From Legionella nautarum (GTDB taxonomy: Bacteria; Pseudomonadota; Gammaproteobacteria; Legionellales; Legionellaceae): a DNA stretch of 64,000 bases. The notes under the pieces were generated by a model that was not told the origin of the DNA, ran no database searches, and saw only the letters and a program-made list of their open reading frames with translations. The position numbers and the translations under genes are program-made. How positions within the stretch are numbered: the first letter of the stretch is position 1; each line of letters opens with the position of its first letter. The stretch spans positions 644,602 to 708,601 of the forward strand of contig NZ_LNYO01000024.1 of NCBI RefSeq assembly GCF_001467895.1. The letters run 5' to 3'. Below, piece by piece: positions 7,794-15,786 of this stretch.

Positions 7794-9173
7794 TTAAGCA
7801 GCGGATTGTTTAAGACTATTTATGACCGTATCAAAAATATTCTTAAAAGAAGACAAAGCACGATTTAGGCTAGAGGAAGAGGTCATGCCCAGTTCATTTT
7901 CTAATTTGAAATAAACCTTATGTTTACCTTCTTTATTTAACAAACAGTAAACTTCTTTTACTTTTGGTCCATCATCGTACTTTTCTCCTTCATCTTTTGG
8001 ATTCTTTTTGTAATAAGTGTTAGTCATCATTGTTTTAAATTTAATAAAAGAAGAACAAATATTAGTTTCTATAAGATGGGAGACCCAAACCTCTAATGCT
8101 GCTCTTACTAAAGTTTTTTCTTTTGATGTTTTAAGTTTTAGTGGGAGTTGTTTATTATCATTGGGGGCAGGCTGCTTATTAGCTAAATTAGGCATAGTAC
8201 CAAACAAATAATTAAATTCTGGCAACTGTTGGAGAATTTGTAATGCTAATTCTTTAGTTACTTCAACACTCCAGTCATCAGGAATTTCTCTTTCAGGATA
8301 AATTGCTACTACGGCAATATCTAAGATACCTTCTTTGTCTGCAATTTTACGATGATTGGGTAGCATTAAAGCCCGCTCATTTAATTCTACACCCAATATT
8401 TCCTCAAGCTTTTCGCGTAATAATTTATGTATGCTTATAGCATTATTGAAAAGTTTTTCCTCGTTATAATCTATGTCGCTATAATCAGGGTATTTTCTAG
8501 ATGAAACGGCTAAATAATGAGCGATATATTTCAGCCATATTTTTTCTGGTAATTGGTTTGGGAGCAGCGTTACGGGATTATTACTACAAACAATCCTTTG
8601 ATTTCTGAGTAATTCAGCAGATAAATTTATTGCTGCCAGGTTATGGCGATATAGCTTATTCGCTCTATTTTCACGCTCTTGGAGAAGCTCTGTTTTTTGT
8701 CTGTAATGCAAATCCTTACCTACAGAATCTACCAAACGAAAGCTGAGGGAGTCCCATGCGTCTTCTTGTGGCTCTAGCCAATAAGTATTAATGCCGTTAC
8801 CTTTATGATCGTGAGCTATTTCCCAACTGATTCCTAGCTTTTTATATATAGCTTCTGTTTTGGAGTTAGTGGGTAAAGTGCTAATTTCAAAAAGATTGAG
8901 GCACATTTGAATTTCATCGGCTATTTTTTTATGAAAAATATTGTCTATTGCGTCAACATATTCGCATAGATTTTGATCGCCCCAAGGAATGTTATCATAT
9001 GGACATCCTCTTTGTAGAATCGCATTTAACCATGCTAGGTCGCGAGTGGTAGCTTTTTCCTTTTTGACGAACTCATCCATTTTAAAACTTTTATTCGGCT
9101 CTGGAGCATATTCTTTAAGATAGGCAATTATTTTTTTATGAAACAGGGGAGTTAATTCGTTAAGAATTTGCAT
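7794..9173 (-). CDS. unknown 459-aa protein of the element
   Basis: ATG at 9173 with GGAG five bases upstream. The protein is soluble, without signal peptide or membrane segment. The first 130 residues are helical with an LFHKKIIAYLKEYAPEP start. A mixed region follows, with a proline/asparagine-rich linker at about residues 328-345 (NKQPAPNDNKQLPLK). The C-terminal 110 residues (VRAALEVWVSHLIETN onward, with YYKKNP and SSSLNRALSSFKNIF) look like a separate helical module. I do not recognise the family. It lies between RhuM and the AlpA operon on the same strand, about 130 bases from RhuM, and may be element cargo. Confidence 0.65.
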   Translation of the reverse strand: MQILNELTPLFHKKIIAYLKEYAPEPNKSFKMDEFVKKEKATTRDLAWLNAILQRGCPYDNIPWGDQNLCEYVDAIDNIFHKKIADEIQMCLNLFEISTLPTNSKTEAIYKKLGISWEIAHDHKGNGINTYWLEPQEDAWDSLSFRLVDSVGKDLHYRQKTELLQERENRANKLYRHNLAAINLSAELLRNQRIVCSNNPVTLLPNQLPEKIWLKYIAHYLAVSSRKYPDYSDIDYNEEKLFNNAISIHKLLREKLEEILGVELNERALMLPNHRKIADKEGILDIAVVAIYPEREIPDDWSVEVTKELALQILQQLPEFNYLFGTMPNLANKQPAPNDNKQLPLKLKTSKEKTLVRAALEVWVSHLIETNICSSFIKFKTMMTNTYYKKNPKDEGEKYDDGPKVKEVYCLLNKEGKHKVYFKLENELGMTSSSSLNRALSSFKNIFDTVINSLKQSAA

Positions 9174-9305
9174 TATTACTCCATCAAAGCAATATCATCA
9201 CTGAAATGTGCCAAGCAAAAGAGGTGATGAAACCCTTGGTTCTCCTCGCGAAGGATAGCTTGGCGTGAGCATTATACAGCCGCGATTAAGCTCAACAAAA
9301 TGATT

Positions 9306-10346
9306 TTACTTCTTTTTCTCTTGTCTTTTCTTTAGGGATTCTATTTGTTTCAATTCCTTTTCTGCTTCAATGAAGTCTATTTCAACTTTGGTGGGCTGGG
9401 TAAGGACGTTTTGGCGAAATTTTTCATATTCTTCATGTGCTTTTTTTAATGCTTTGTTATGGGTTATTTTTCCTGAATGGGTTAGCAGGTCACGATCAGA
9501 AACTCTAAGGAAATCATCTAATTTTTTAATCCAATCATTCATCGTCATAGGCTTGTGGCTCAGTGCTTGCATTTCTGCGAACTCTAAATACATGGTCACA
9601 ATCCGATTGAGAATATCAAGCTCTTGTTCATTCAGATAATTTTTGGCAACCTCGGCTTCATTTTTACGAATTGTTGCGCCAATCCAGCTAGTCATGCCCA
9701 TATTGGGTTTAGTGGCATCAGCGCGCTGATGAATAATTTCTGCTGCGGTGTGTCCATGTGCTGCCCAATGCATTTTATTCTGGATGATTTTAAAAAAATC
9801 ACGTGATGTTTCTGCGCTTCCATCATAATCAATACTGGTTGCGTAGATGTCTAATACCTTACGCCAAAATACTTTCTCTGAGGAACGGATATCTCGAATA
9901 CGGGCAAGTAATTCATCAAAATAATTACCACCACCTACGTTTTTAAGCCGCTCATCATCCATAGAGAAGCCTTTAACGATGTACTCACGTAAGCGTTGGG
10001 TTGCCCATATACGAAACTGTGTACCACGGATACTATTTACTCGATAACCAACAGAGATAATGGCATCGAGGTTATAATATTCAATGACTCGTTCTATTGG
10101 CCTGTTGCCTTCATTTTGAACTGTTGCAAATTTTGCAACAGTTGAATTTTTATCCAATTCACTGGTTTCATAAATATTTTTTAAATGGCGGCTAATACCT
10201 GATTTATCAACTCCAAATAACTCGGCCATTTGGTTGATGGTTAACCACACAGTTTCATTTTGCATTCTAGTTTCAATGCGAATATTACCCTCTGTTGTTT
10301 GGTAGAGTAAGAACTGTGTATCTGTAGGTTGGATTTCTTGAGTCAT
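9306..10346 (-). CDS. rhuM: RhuM-family protein
   Basis: A 346-residue homologue of RhuM, first named from Salmonella pathogenicity island 3. The N-terminal 110 residues are the conserved DNA-binding-like half (VWLTINQMAELFGVDKSGIS, then the YNLDAIISVGYRVNS motif shared with KilA/Bro-like and Fic-adjacent proteins, and FRIWATQRLREYI). The C-terminal half is helical with a lysine-rich tail. AAGGA lies seven bases upstream of the ATG. The molecular function is unsettled; family members are often carried by islands and defence-rich regions. Here it sits directly upstream of the integrase on the same strand, 138 bases apart. Confidence 0.9.
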   Translation of the reverse strand: MTQEIQPTDTQFLLYQTTEGNIRIETRMQNETVWLTINQMAELFGVDKSGISRHLKNIYETSELDKNSTVAKFATVQNEGNRPIERVIEYYNLDAIISVGYRVNSIRGTQFRIWATQRLREYIVKGFSMDDERLKNVGGGNYFDELLARIRDIRSSEKVFWRKVLDIYATSIDYDGSAETSRDFFKIIQNKMHWAAHGHTAAEIIHQRADATKPNMGMTSWIGATIRKNEAEVAKNYLNEQELDILNRIVTMYLEFAEMQALSHKPMTMNDWIKKLDDFLRVSDRDLLTHSGKITHNKALKKAHEEYEKFRQNVLTQPTKVEIDFIEAEKELKQIESLKKRQEKKK

Positions 10347-10483
10347 ACTTCATCCTTATTATTAATTTTTTAGTAATCCAAAAAGGGGAGGGCAATTTGC
10401 CCCCCCTTTTACTTTTTGGCCAGTTTTAAATACGTATAAATTTAATCTGTGACAATATGTCACGGGTTCGATATCTATCCACT

Positions 10484-11692
10484 TTATGAACATTTACTGA
10501 ATGTAATGGGTATTACATTCTCTTGTAATAAGAACTCAAGATAATCACTCCATCTAGTTAATGCTTCTTTACGTTGGTGAAGCATTTCATTTCTGTTATA
10601 AGTCGCCATGATTTTGGGCATCTTATGGCCAAGGCATTTTTCAATGACCACTGGATCAACGTGAAGGGTTTCACCAAGCTGAGTACAAAAACTTCGTCTT
10701 AGATCGTGTGCTGTCCAGTGAGGGATGCCGACACGCTCTTGAATACGATTAATGGCTCGGGAGAGTGCTTTAGGGCTTAACGGTTCATTTTCTTTGGCAG
10801 ACAATATAAATTCCGAATCTGATACAGATTGAAGCTCTTGAAACATGGTTTTTACGGGTTCCGTTAAATGAATCCGCATGATTTCATCTTGTTTGGTATG
10901 TTCTTTAGGTATTGTCCAAAGTGAATTTTGATAATCAATTTCTGACCAAGTAGCTAGCCTGAGTTCACCGGATCGTATTCCGGTATGTAAGATTATTTTT
11001 ATGGCGAGTTTGGTTTGTAAGGACATGCGATTATTATTGCTATCTAAAAACAATAACAGAGTCTTTATTTCGTTCGTGGTTAAATATCGATCTCTTGGCT
11101 TTTCGATTCCCCCAATATCACGAGCTTGTAACAGCATGGCTGGGTTTTCTGTCATTGCGCCACGTCTGACCCCATAGCTAAAGGCTTGCTTTAATGCCGC
11201 TAGTACTTTATTGGCGTGAACTGGGGAGCCTCTTGTTACTATTTTATCAAGGGCACTTGTTACTAAAGCATGAGACAGTTTGGTTAATTCAATGTCACCT
11301 AGTAAAGGCAATATGTCAGCATCGATGAGCTGCTTAATTTGTTGTGGTTGTTTCCGTTCTTTTTCAATATAACCAGAGTACCAAGCCAGAACCAGCTTTT
11401 TTACGGTATTACTCTCTTTTTCTTTATCCTGTTGTATGAGTTCCTTTGGGTTGTGTCCTTCGCGGCGTAATTCACTGAGTTCTATAAATCGTTTTTTGGC
11501 ACTAGCCAAGCTCATTGCTGGATAATGTCCTAGTGTTATTCTGTCAGTTTTGTCAGCCATCTTATAACGATAAATCCACGATTTAATGCCGTTGGGGGTG
11601 ACTCGAATACCAAAGCCACCACCTTCGTATTCCTCATAACGGCTTGCTTTAGGTTTCATGCCTTTAATGTAGGTATCGGTAAAATTGCCCAT
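10484..11692 (-). CDS. int: P4-type tyrosine integrase
   Basis: Site-specific recombinase that would insert the element into tRNA-Pro. The ATG at 11692 is chosen because GAGG lies six bases upstream. An open extension to 11794 would run through the GGGGTACACTT repeats and is unlike family N-termini. The 402 residues contain an arm-binding domain (IKGMKPKASRYEEYEGGGFG, residues 9-60), a core-binding domain (95-190) and the catalytic domain with R240 (HTGIRSGEL), H329-x-x-R332 (HDLRRSF), H356 (LGHKM) and nucleophile Y365. All catalytic residues are present. It lies 165 bases from the right attachment repeat, as expected. Confidence 0.95.
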   Translation of the reverse strand: MGNFTDTYIKGMKPKASRYEEYEGGGFGIRVTPNGIKSWIYRYKMADKTDRITLGHYPAMSLASAKKRFIELSELRREGHNPKELIQQDKEKESNTVKKLVLAWYSGYIEKERKQPQQIKQLIDADILPLLGDIELTKLSHALVTSALDKIVTRGSPVHANKVLAALKQAFSYGVRRGAMTENPAMLLQARDIGGIEKPRDRYLTTNEIKTLLLFLDSNNNRMSLQTKLAIKIILHTGIRSGELRLATWSEIDYQNSLWTIPKEHTKQDEIMRIHLTEPVKTMFQELQSVSDSEFILSAKENEPLSPKALSRAINRIQERVGIPHWTAHDLRRSFCTQLGETLHVDPVVIEKCLGHKMPKIMATYNRNEMLHQRKEALTRWSDYLEFLLQENVIPITFSKCS

Positions 11693-11709
11693 TACAGCCT
11701 CATCAGGTT

Positions 11710-11732
11710 GGGGTACACTTCGGGGTACACTT
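11710..11732 (+). repeat. two tandem GGGGTACACTT repeats upstream of the integrase
   Basis: Two copies of the 11-mer start 12 bases apart (11710 and 11722), between the integrase start and the right attachment repeat. The third copy is at 571 near the left end. The arrangement suits integrase arm sites, which could also let the integrase repress its own promoter. Confidence 0.5.
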
Positions 11733-11857
11733 AAATTAGTGCTTACATGAAGTTTGTTGAAAGTGGTTGAATGTGATGATATGGTTAAAGTCAATATATA
11801 TCAAGGGTATTGAGGGGCATTTGAAGCTCTTTGATATTTCTTGAAATAGTTAATAGA

Positions 11858-11912
11858 TAGCATGGGGTGCTAGTGGTCGAAGGTTCAAATCCTTCCGTCC
11901 CGACCAATAAAT
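11858..11912 (+). repeat. right attachment repeat (partial tRNA-Pro copy)
   Basis: Exact 55-bp copy of 454-508. It holds only the 3' 49 bases of the tRNA, so it is not a second working gene. Sequence to its right is the original chromosome downstream of the tRNA. Confidence 0.9.
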
Positions 11913-11981
11913 CCCCTTTAAATCAGTAAGTTGTATACTCTAAGTTAAACCCCTTAATAAAAATTCTCGGCTCTTTCCCAA

Positions 11982-12947
11982 TCAGGGGGTACTAATGCTC
12001 TTAAGCTTTTCCAGATCGTCTTTCACGCGCTGAGTGGCTTTATGGCCTTCTTGTATTGTTTCTTTCGCACGGTCGAATTCCATAAGCCCAATATAGCCAA
12101 GCTTCGGCTCGATGAGAATGTCAGGCGGATCCTCTGCGATTCGCGAGTGGGTGATGCGCTCCTGCATAATATTAATGGAGCCAGCGATCACATCGAAGAG
12201 ACCAGGTTCGGGGATTTTTTTCTTCCGTAGTGAGGAAATAAAAGAATCCAACCTAATATCAAAGTCAGCTTTCAGCTTAGATGCCCACTTAGAAAGAGTT
12301 GGATCATTGCTTTCAACGTATTCCAGTTTCTTGTTGTTGTCTTTATTATGAGTTAACGATTTTTCACTGTGGTGTTGGGAGAAATGTCTGCCAACGAGAT
12401 CCCCATTCAGGTTTACAGCGATGATATAATCTGCACCCATTGCGCGTGCTATTGAAATAGGTACAGGATTGACTAGGCCGCCATCTAGCATAAAATCGTG
12501 TTTTAGAACAAAAGGTGCAAAGATACCAGGCAAAGAGATGGAGGCTCGCACCGCTTCGAGCAAGGAACCTTCGCGCAACCAATGCTCTTTACCATTAAAT
12601 AGAGATGTAGCAACACAAGCAAAAGGCAGATTCAAATCCTCGATATTAAGATTTCCAATACGTTTCTCTATTGCAATCATGAGGGGTTGTCCCTGAATAA
12701 AGCCCCCACCAGTCATGCGGACATCTAATAATTTTAGGATGTCCATACGCCTTAGGGTGTAAACCCATTCTTCAAATTTATCGAGGTTAACTGATGCATA
12801 AGCAGCACCAACTACCGCGCCTATGGACGAACCTGTAACTAGATCCGGTTCTATACCCAAGTTGGCCAATTCACGAATGACTCCTATGTGCGCCCAGCCA
12901 CGTGCGGACCCGCTACCTAATACTAGTCCTATTGTTGGTCTTGCCAT
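11982..12947 (-). CDS. patatin-like phospholipase (RssA type)
   Basis: A 321-residue patatin-fold lipid acyl hydrolase. The oxyanion loop GSGSARG lies at about residues 11-17, the nucleophile elbow GSSIG at 39-43 (Ser-Asp dyad), and the catalytic aspartate in DGGLVNPVP near 155. No signal peptide is visible, so it is cytosolic unless exported. The C-terminal 100 residues contain a polar linker (HSEKSLTHNKDNNKKLEYVE) and a helical tail. Legionella carry many patatin proteins, some of which are Dot/Icm effectors. This one is closest in layout to the housekeeping RssA/NTE type. It is the first intact gene beyond the right end of the element. Confidence 0.85.
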   Translation of the reverse strand: MARPTIGLVLGSGSARGWAHIGVIRELANLGIEPDLVTGSSIGAVVGAAYASVNLDKFEEWVYTLRRMDILKLLDVRMTGGGFIQGQPLMIAIEKRIGNLNIEDLNLPFACVATSLFNGKEHWLREGSLLEAVRASISLPGIFAPFVLKHDFMLDGGLVNPVPISIARAMGADYIIAVNLNGDLVGRHFSQHHSEKSLTHNKDNNKKLEYVESNDPTLSKWASKLKADFDIRLDSFISSLRKKKIPEPGLFDVIAGSINIMQERITHSRIAEDPPDILIEPKLGYIGLMEFDRAKETIQEGHKATQRVKDDLEKLKSISTP

Positions 12948-13093
12948 GCTATCGATCTCATGTCATTTTCTAATAAATTATAGTCAGTAAATTATAGAGC
13001 TTGAACACCCAGGATAATTATGATGAAGTTGAAGTTTTGCTGCGAAAGAAAAGCAGGCAACGGCCGGTTTCTGAAAAGATATAATTTGTGGGA

Positions 13094-13360
13094 TTATTGA
13101 TCTATTGTTGGAGAATTCAATTCATTATTGATGTTCATATGCTGATTGTGAATGAGGCGTAATAATGTTTCAGCGATTGCTGCATCTGTAAGCCTCAATT
13201 TGTTGTCTTCAGCTTTCATTTTCAACCGGTGACAATTTGTCAGCACTTCACTTCCTTCTTTGTTTAATCATTCTTTCAGTTTGTTCCAATATTTTCTGGC
13301 TTTTTGATATTCAGGTTGTTTTATCAAAGCCTGGACTATTGGTGTTAAAAACAATATTAG
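13094..13360 (-). pseudogene. remnant of a DinD/Bro-family gene
   Basis: Reading leftward, the frame gives KQPEYQKARKYWNKLKE, a TGA stop (13268-13270), then LNKEGSEVLTNCHRLKMKAE and LRLTDAAIAETLLRLI, ending in TAA at 13094-13096. This matches the middle of DinD-like proteins (Bro-N domain; DNA-damage-inducible or phage antirepressor type), which read through the first part without a stop. Both the N-terminus and the C-terminal half are missing. The fragment lies about 1.2 kb beyond the right end of the element and may be the relic of an older island at the same site. It accounts for most of the 12948-13372 gap. Confidence 0.7.
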
Positions 13361-13372
13361 CTAATAAAAGGA

Positions 13373-14365
13373 TCAAAAAGGTTTAAAATTGGGATTCATT
13401 TCATAAACATCTTCTAGTTCAGTAAGACATTGGAACAAACAGTCAAGGTAGTTAGCATCAAACAGTATTCCTTTCTTTTCCTCAAAATATTCGAGTATAG
13501 CTTTTTGTGGTATCGCTTTTCGATATGGTCTATTAGTTGACATTGCTTCATATACATCAGCAATAGCCACAATGCGTGCTGGTATAGTAATTTCCTCATC
13601 TTTTAGACCATTGGGGTAGCCAGAACCATCCATACGCTCGTGATGTTGATACACTACGGATTTAATATCGCAAGGAAAATGCATATGTTCAATTATTTTA
13701 TTACCAATTGAGACATGAGTTTTCATTATTTCATATTCATTCATAGTCAATTTTCTTGGCGTAACTAAATATTCCATCGGAATTGCGATCTTGCCAATAT
13801 CATGTATGAGAGCCCCGTAATAAATCGTGATTAAACATTTTTGATTAGTAATATTTGCTCTAGCAGCAATGTTCAATGAAAGCAATGCCACTCGTTTTTG
13901 ATGTCCAGCAGTATAAGCGTCCCTAGACTCTACAAAGTCAGAAAAAGATAAAATGGTATTTAAAAAAGATTGTTGCAGTAATCTCTTATCGGTTTCTAAT
14001 TGTTCATTAAGCTCAATTTGTGATGTGATATCTTCAAAATATATCATATAAATTAATTGACTAGTTAAAATATTACTTACTGGAATAACGCGAACAATGA
14101 ATGTTCTCTTATTAACCTCTATTTCTGTACGAGATTCAACTCGATGTTCAACAGTTTTTTTAAAAAAATCTGGCACTGTATTTTGTAATGGATACACTTT
14201 CCAAAAAAGTTTATTCTCTGGGTTTTCAGCTGCTAATTGTTTATATGATTTATTTGCGAATAATATTACACCGCTCTCATTACAGACCAAATTGGGGCTC
14301 AGTAATTTATCAAGAACTTGAAACATAACAGTAGCAAGTTTTTCTTCTTCACTATTAAATTTCAT
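13373..14365 (-). CDS. PAS and HD-GYP domain protein (probable c-di-GMP phosphodiesterase)
   Basis: 330 residues. A PAS sensor domain fills about residues 15-115, a short coiled linker 116-140, and an HD-GYP-type domain 145-310. The metal-binding residues are H155, H188-D189 (HDIGK) and the H241-H242 pair. The HHERMDGSGYPNGL segment is the GYP loop in the form HHExxDGxGYP. All expected ligands are present, so hydrolysis of cyclic di-GMP to pGpG or GMP is likely. There is no membrane segment, so the signal is cytosolic. No clear Shine-Dalgarno is seen at the ATG. It stands alone on the minus strand. Confidence 0.85.
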   Translation of the reverse strand: MKFNSEEEKLATVMFQVLDKLLSPNLVCNESGVILFANKSYKQLAAENPENKLFWKVYPLQNTVPDFFKKTVEHRVESRTEIEVNKRTFIVRVIPVSNILTSQLIYMIYFEDITSQIELNEQLETDKRLLQQSFLNTILSFSDFVESRDAYTAGHQKRVALLSLNIAARANITNQKCLITIYYGALIHDIGKIAIPMEYLVTPRKLTMNEYEIMKTHVSIGNKIIEHMHFPCDIKSVVYQHHERMDGSGYPNGLKDEEITIPARIVAIADVYEAMSTNRPYRKAIPQKAILEYFEEKKGILFDANYLDCLFQCLTELEDVYEMNPNFKPF

Positions 14366-14631
14366 ATGTGGTTGTGTTGTTTTGTTTCATAATATAAATA
14401 AGATTATAGTAAAGGCTATAATTTTTGAATTAAAGATAGGAGACGATGTTTCAGTAAAACATGATATCCAGTGGTCAAATAAGCCTCAATTTTTTACATT
14501 GAATTAGCTAAAATTGACTGTACTACTTCATCATTGCAATCAAGCAGCACGCATCATTAAGCTCTTTTAATAATTGTTTCCTATCCAGGGCGGGCAAGCC
14601 CTGGCCGTTCTGGTTTTCAAAAAATCCCTTT

Positions 14632-14781
14632 ATCAGCGGCAGGGATGGTAAGGCTATAAGTCGAAAGCAAACTATTGCTGTTGGTTTATCAAAAGCTTGG
14701 AAAAAAGGAGAAAAATTCATGAGAAGAAAGAAAGTTAATCAATTTCGAGATAAAAATTCTCGCGAAGGTTTCTATGTCTAA
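14632..14781 (+). pseudogene. DUF6496-like remnant overlapping the DUF3175 start
   Basis: The plus frame reads SGRDGKAISRKQTIAVGLSK followed by AWKKGEKFMRRKK. This resembles the conserved core of short DUF6496-type proteins (pattern SRKQAIAIGLSEARKKG). No start codon or N-terminal half is found upstream; the frame stays open into unrelated sequence. An ATG at 14719 with GGAG eight bases upstream could still give a 20-residue peptide. The stop TAA overlaps the DUF3175 ATG at 14774, so the two reading frames were, or still are, coupled. I call it a 5'-deleted relic; a live 20-aa peptide is the alternative. Confidence 0.5.
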
Positions 14782-15055
14782 GAATAATCAGTGGTCTCAA
14801 AAAGTTACCCAACTTTCTCATGCTTTAGATTTAGAGGAAGGAGTTTTCACTTGGGATGATCCAAAAAAAATTGCTACTTCATTAATTAATTCAGCTGAAA
14901 AAAGCACGTGCCGGAAAGGTACTGTTTATCAATCAGCGATGTCAATGCTTAATTTTTATATTAATAGAGCTGGAAAAAAACTATCTCAGGAGCAAAAGAA
15001 TATTTTAAACGAGGCAAAAGAAGAATTAAAACGAAAAAAAGGTAATAGCAAATAG
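14774..15055 (+). CDS. DUF3175 family protein
   Basis: A 93-residue basic protein. It matches DUF3175 by its WSQKVTQLSHALDLEEGVFT start, a DDPKKIATSLINSAEKS segment and SAMSMLNFYINRAGKKLSQE. The function of the family is unknown; it is small, cytosolic and widespread in proteobacteria. GAAGG lies five bases before the ATG. It starts inside the end of the DUF6496-like frame, a pairing that fits two short genes often found near each other. Near the 3' end an A7 run (15034-15040) precedes an alternative frame that stays open for about 35 codons. Confidence 0.8.
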   Translation: MSKNNQWSQKVTQLSHALDLEEGVFTWDDPKKIATSLINSAEKSTCRKGTVYQSAMSMLNFYINRAGKKLSQEQKNILNEAKEELKRKKGNSK

Positions 15056-15291
15056 TAATAGGCTTCAAACAGAGCAAAGTTACGGTAATCCAAGGGGAGC
15101 GGAACAAGAAAATGCAGAGGACAGACAACAATTAAAAGTTGACTAAATCCGTCTTGCGGCGGCGGTTCTCGTACTATTTCTAATGACTAGATAGTCAGCC
15201 CTCGTTAATTTTTTTTAATAAATTGCAGATCTAAACAATTTTACTGTCTATACTTAGCAACGGTATCTAACAATAAACTAAGGAAAGTATC

Positions 15292-15735
15292 ATGTATAAA
15301 AAACTATTAGGGATAATGGTGTTCGCTTTTTCTCTCGTATTAGGCCAAGCAGTTTTTGCTGATTCTGAGCATTGTGGAGAGGGTGTTAAAAAGATGGTTG
15401 AATCATTAAATCTTGATGATTCTCAAAAAGCAAAAATAAAACCAATCTTAGAGCAGTTAAAATCAACAATTGCTGATAAAGCTAGCCAAATGGGTGATCT
15501 GAGAAAACAAATTAGCCAGCAAGTTCAATCTGCTAGTATGGATCAATCGACAGTCAATGGTTTAGTTGATCAAAAAACTCAATTGCTTGGCGATATCATG
15601 AAAGCAAAACTTGCAGCAACCAATCAAATTATGAATATACTCAATGATCAACAAAAAGCTCAACTGCATAAGAAAATGCAAGAAGCAGAAGAGAAATGGT
15701 CTGAAAAATTTAAATCATGCCATGAAGAAGGTTAA
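15292..15735 (+). CDS. Spy/CpxP-like periplasmic protein
   Basis: 147 residues with a clear signal peptide (MYKKLLGIMVFAFSLVLG, cleavage after AVFA). The mature part is entirely helical: residues 35-135 form two or three long amphipathic helices rich in Q, K and D, with a DDSQKAKIKPILEQ start and ILNDQQKAQLHKKM near the end. The latter corresponds to the LTxxQ motif of Spy/CpxP chaperones, here as LNDQQ. The likely role is holding unfolded envelope proteins or sensing envelope stress. A good AAGGAA lies before the ATG, and a strong terminator follows at 15753. Confidence 0.75.
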   Translation: MYKKLLGIMVFAFSLVLGQAVFADSEHCGEGVKKMVESLNLDDSQKAKIKPILEQLKSTIADKASQMGDLRKQISQQVQSASMDQSTVNGLVDQKTQLLGDIMKAKLAATNQIMNILNDQQKAQLHKKMQEAEEKWSEKFKSCHEEG

Positions 15736-15752
15736 TCATTAAACACGATATT

Positions 15753-15786
15753 AAAAAGCCAGTTTGATTTATCCAACTGGCTTTTT
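15753..15786. terminator. bidirectional terminator
   Basis: AAAAAGCCAGTT at 15753-15764 pairs with AACTGGCTTTTT at 15775-15786 around a 10-base loop. T-runs follow in both directions, serving the Spy-like gene (plus) and the convergent acyltransferase (minus), whose stop codon lies inside the stem. Confidence 0.85.

Larger units (their letters stand above)
454..11912. mobile_element. integrated satellite-like element at tRNA-Pro(GGG), about 11.4 kb
   Basis: The element is bounded by the 55-bp direct repeats of the tRNA end. In order from the right end it carries integrase, RhuM homologue, unknown 459-aa gene, AlpA-type regulator, small regulator-like gene, PrimPol/DUF3987 replication protein, three small genes, then an M48 peptidase and an unknown 317-aa gene at the left end. 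There are no capsid, tail, terminase-large, conjugation or relaxase genes. This layout resembles P4-type phage satellites or small integrative elements, which depend on a helper. Whether it moves cannot be told from sequence; both ends and the integrase look intact. Confidence 0.85.

Noticed and set aside
11693..11794. N-terminal extension of the integrase to 11794
   Set aside because: It runs through the GGGGTACACTT repeats, does not resemble integrase N-termini, and the ATG at 11692 has a good binding site.
11858..11906. Second tRNA-Pro gene at the right end of the element
   Set aside because: Only the 3' half is present; acceptor 5' strand and D-arm are missing. It is the attachment-site copy.
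14523..14720. 65-codon minus-strand frame
   Set aside because: It has no Shine-Dalgarno, and its first half is antisense to the DUF6496-like remnant, which is a better match on the plus strand.
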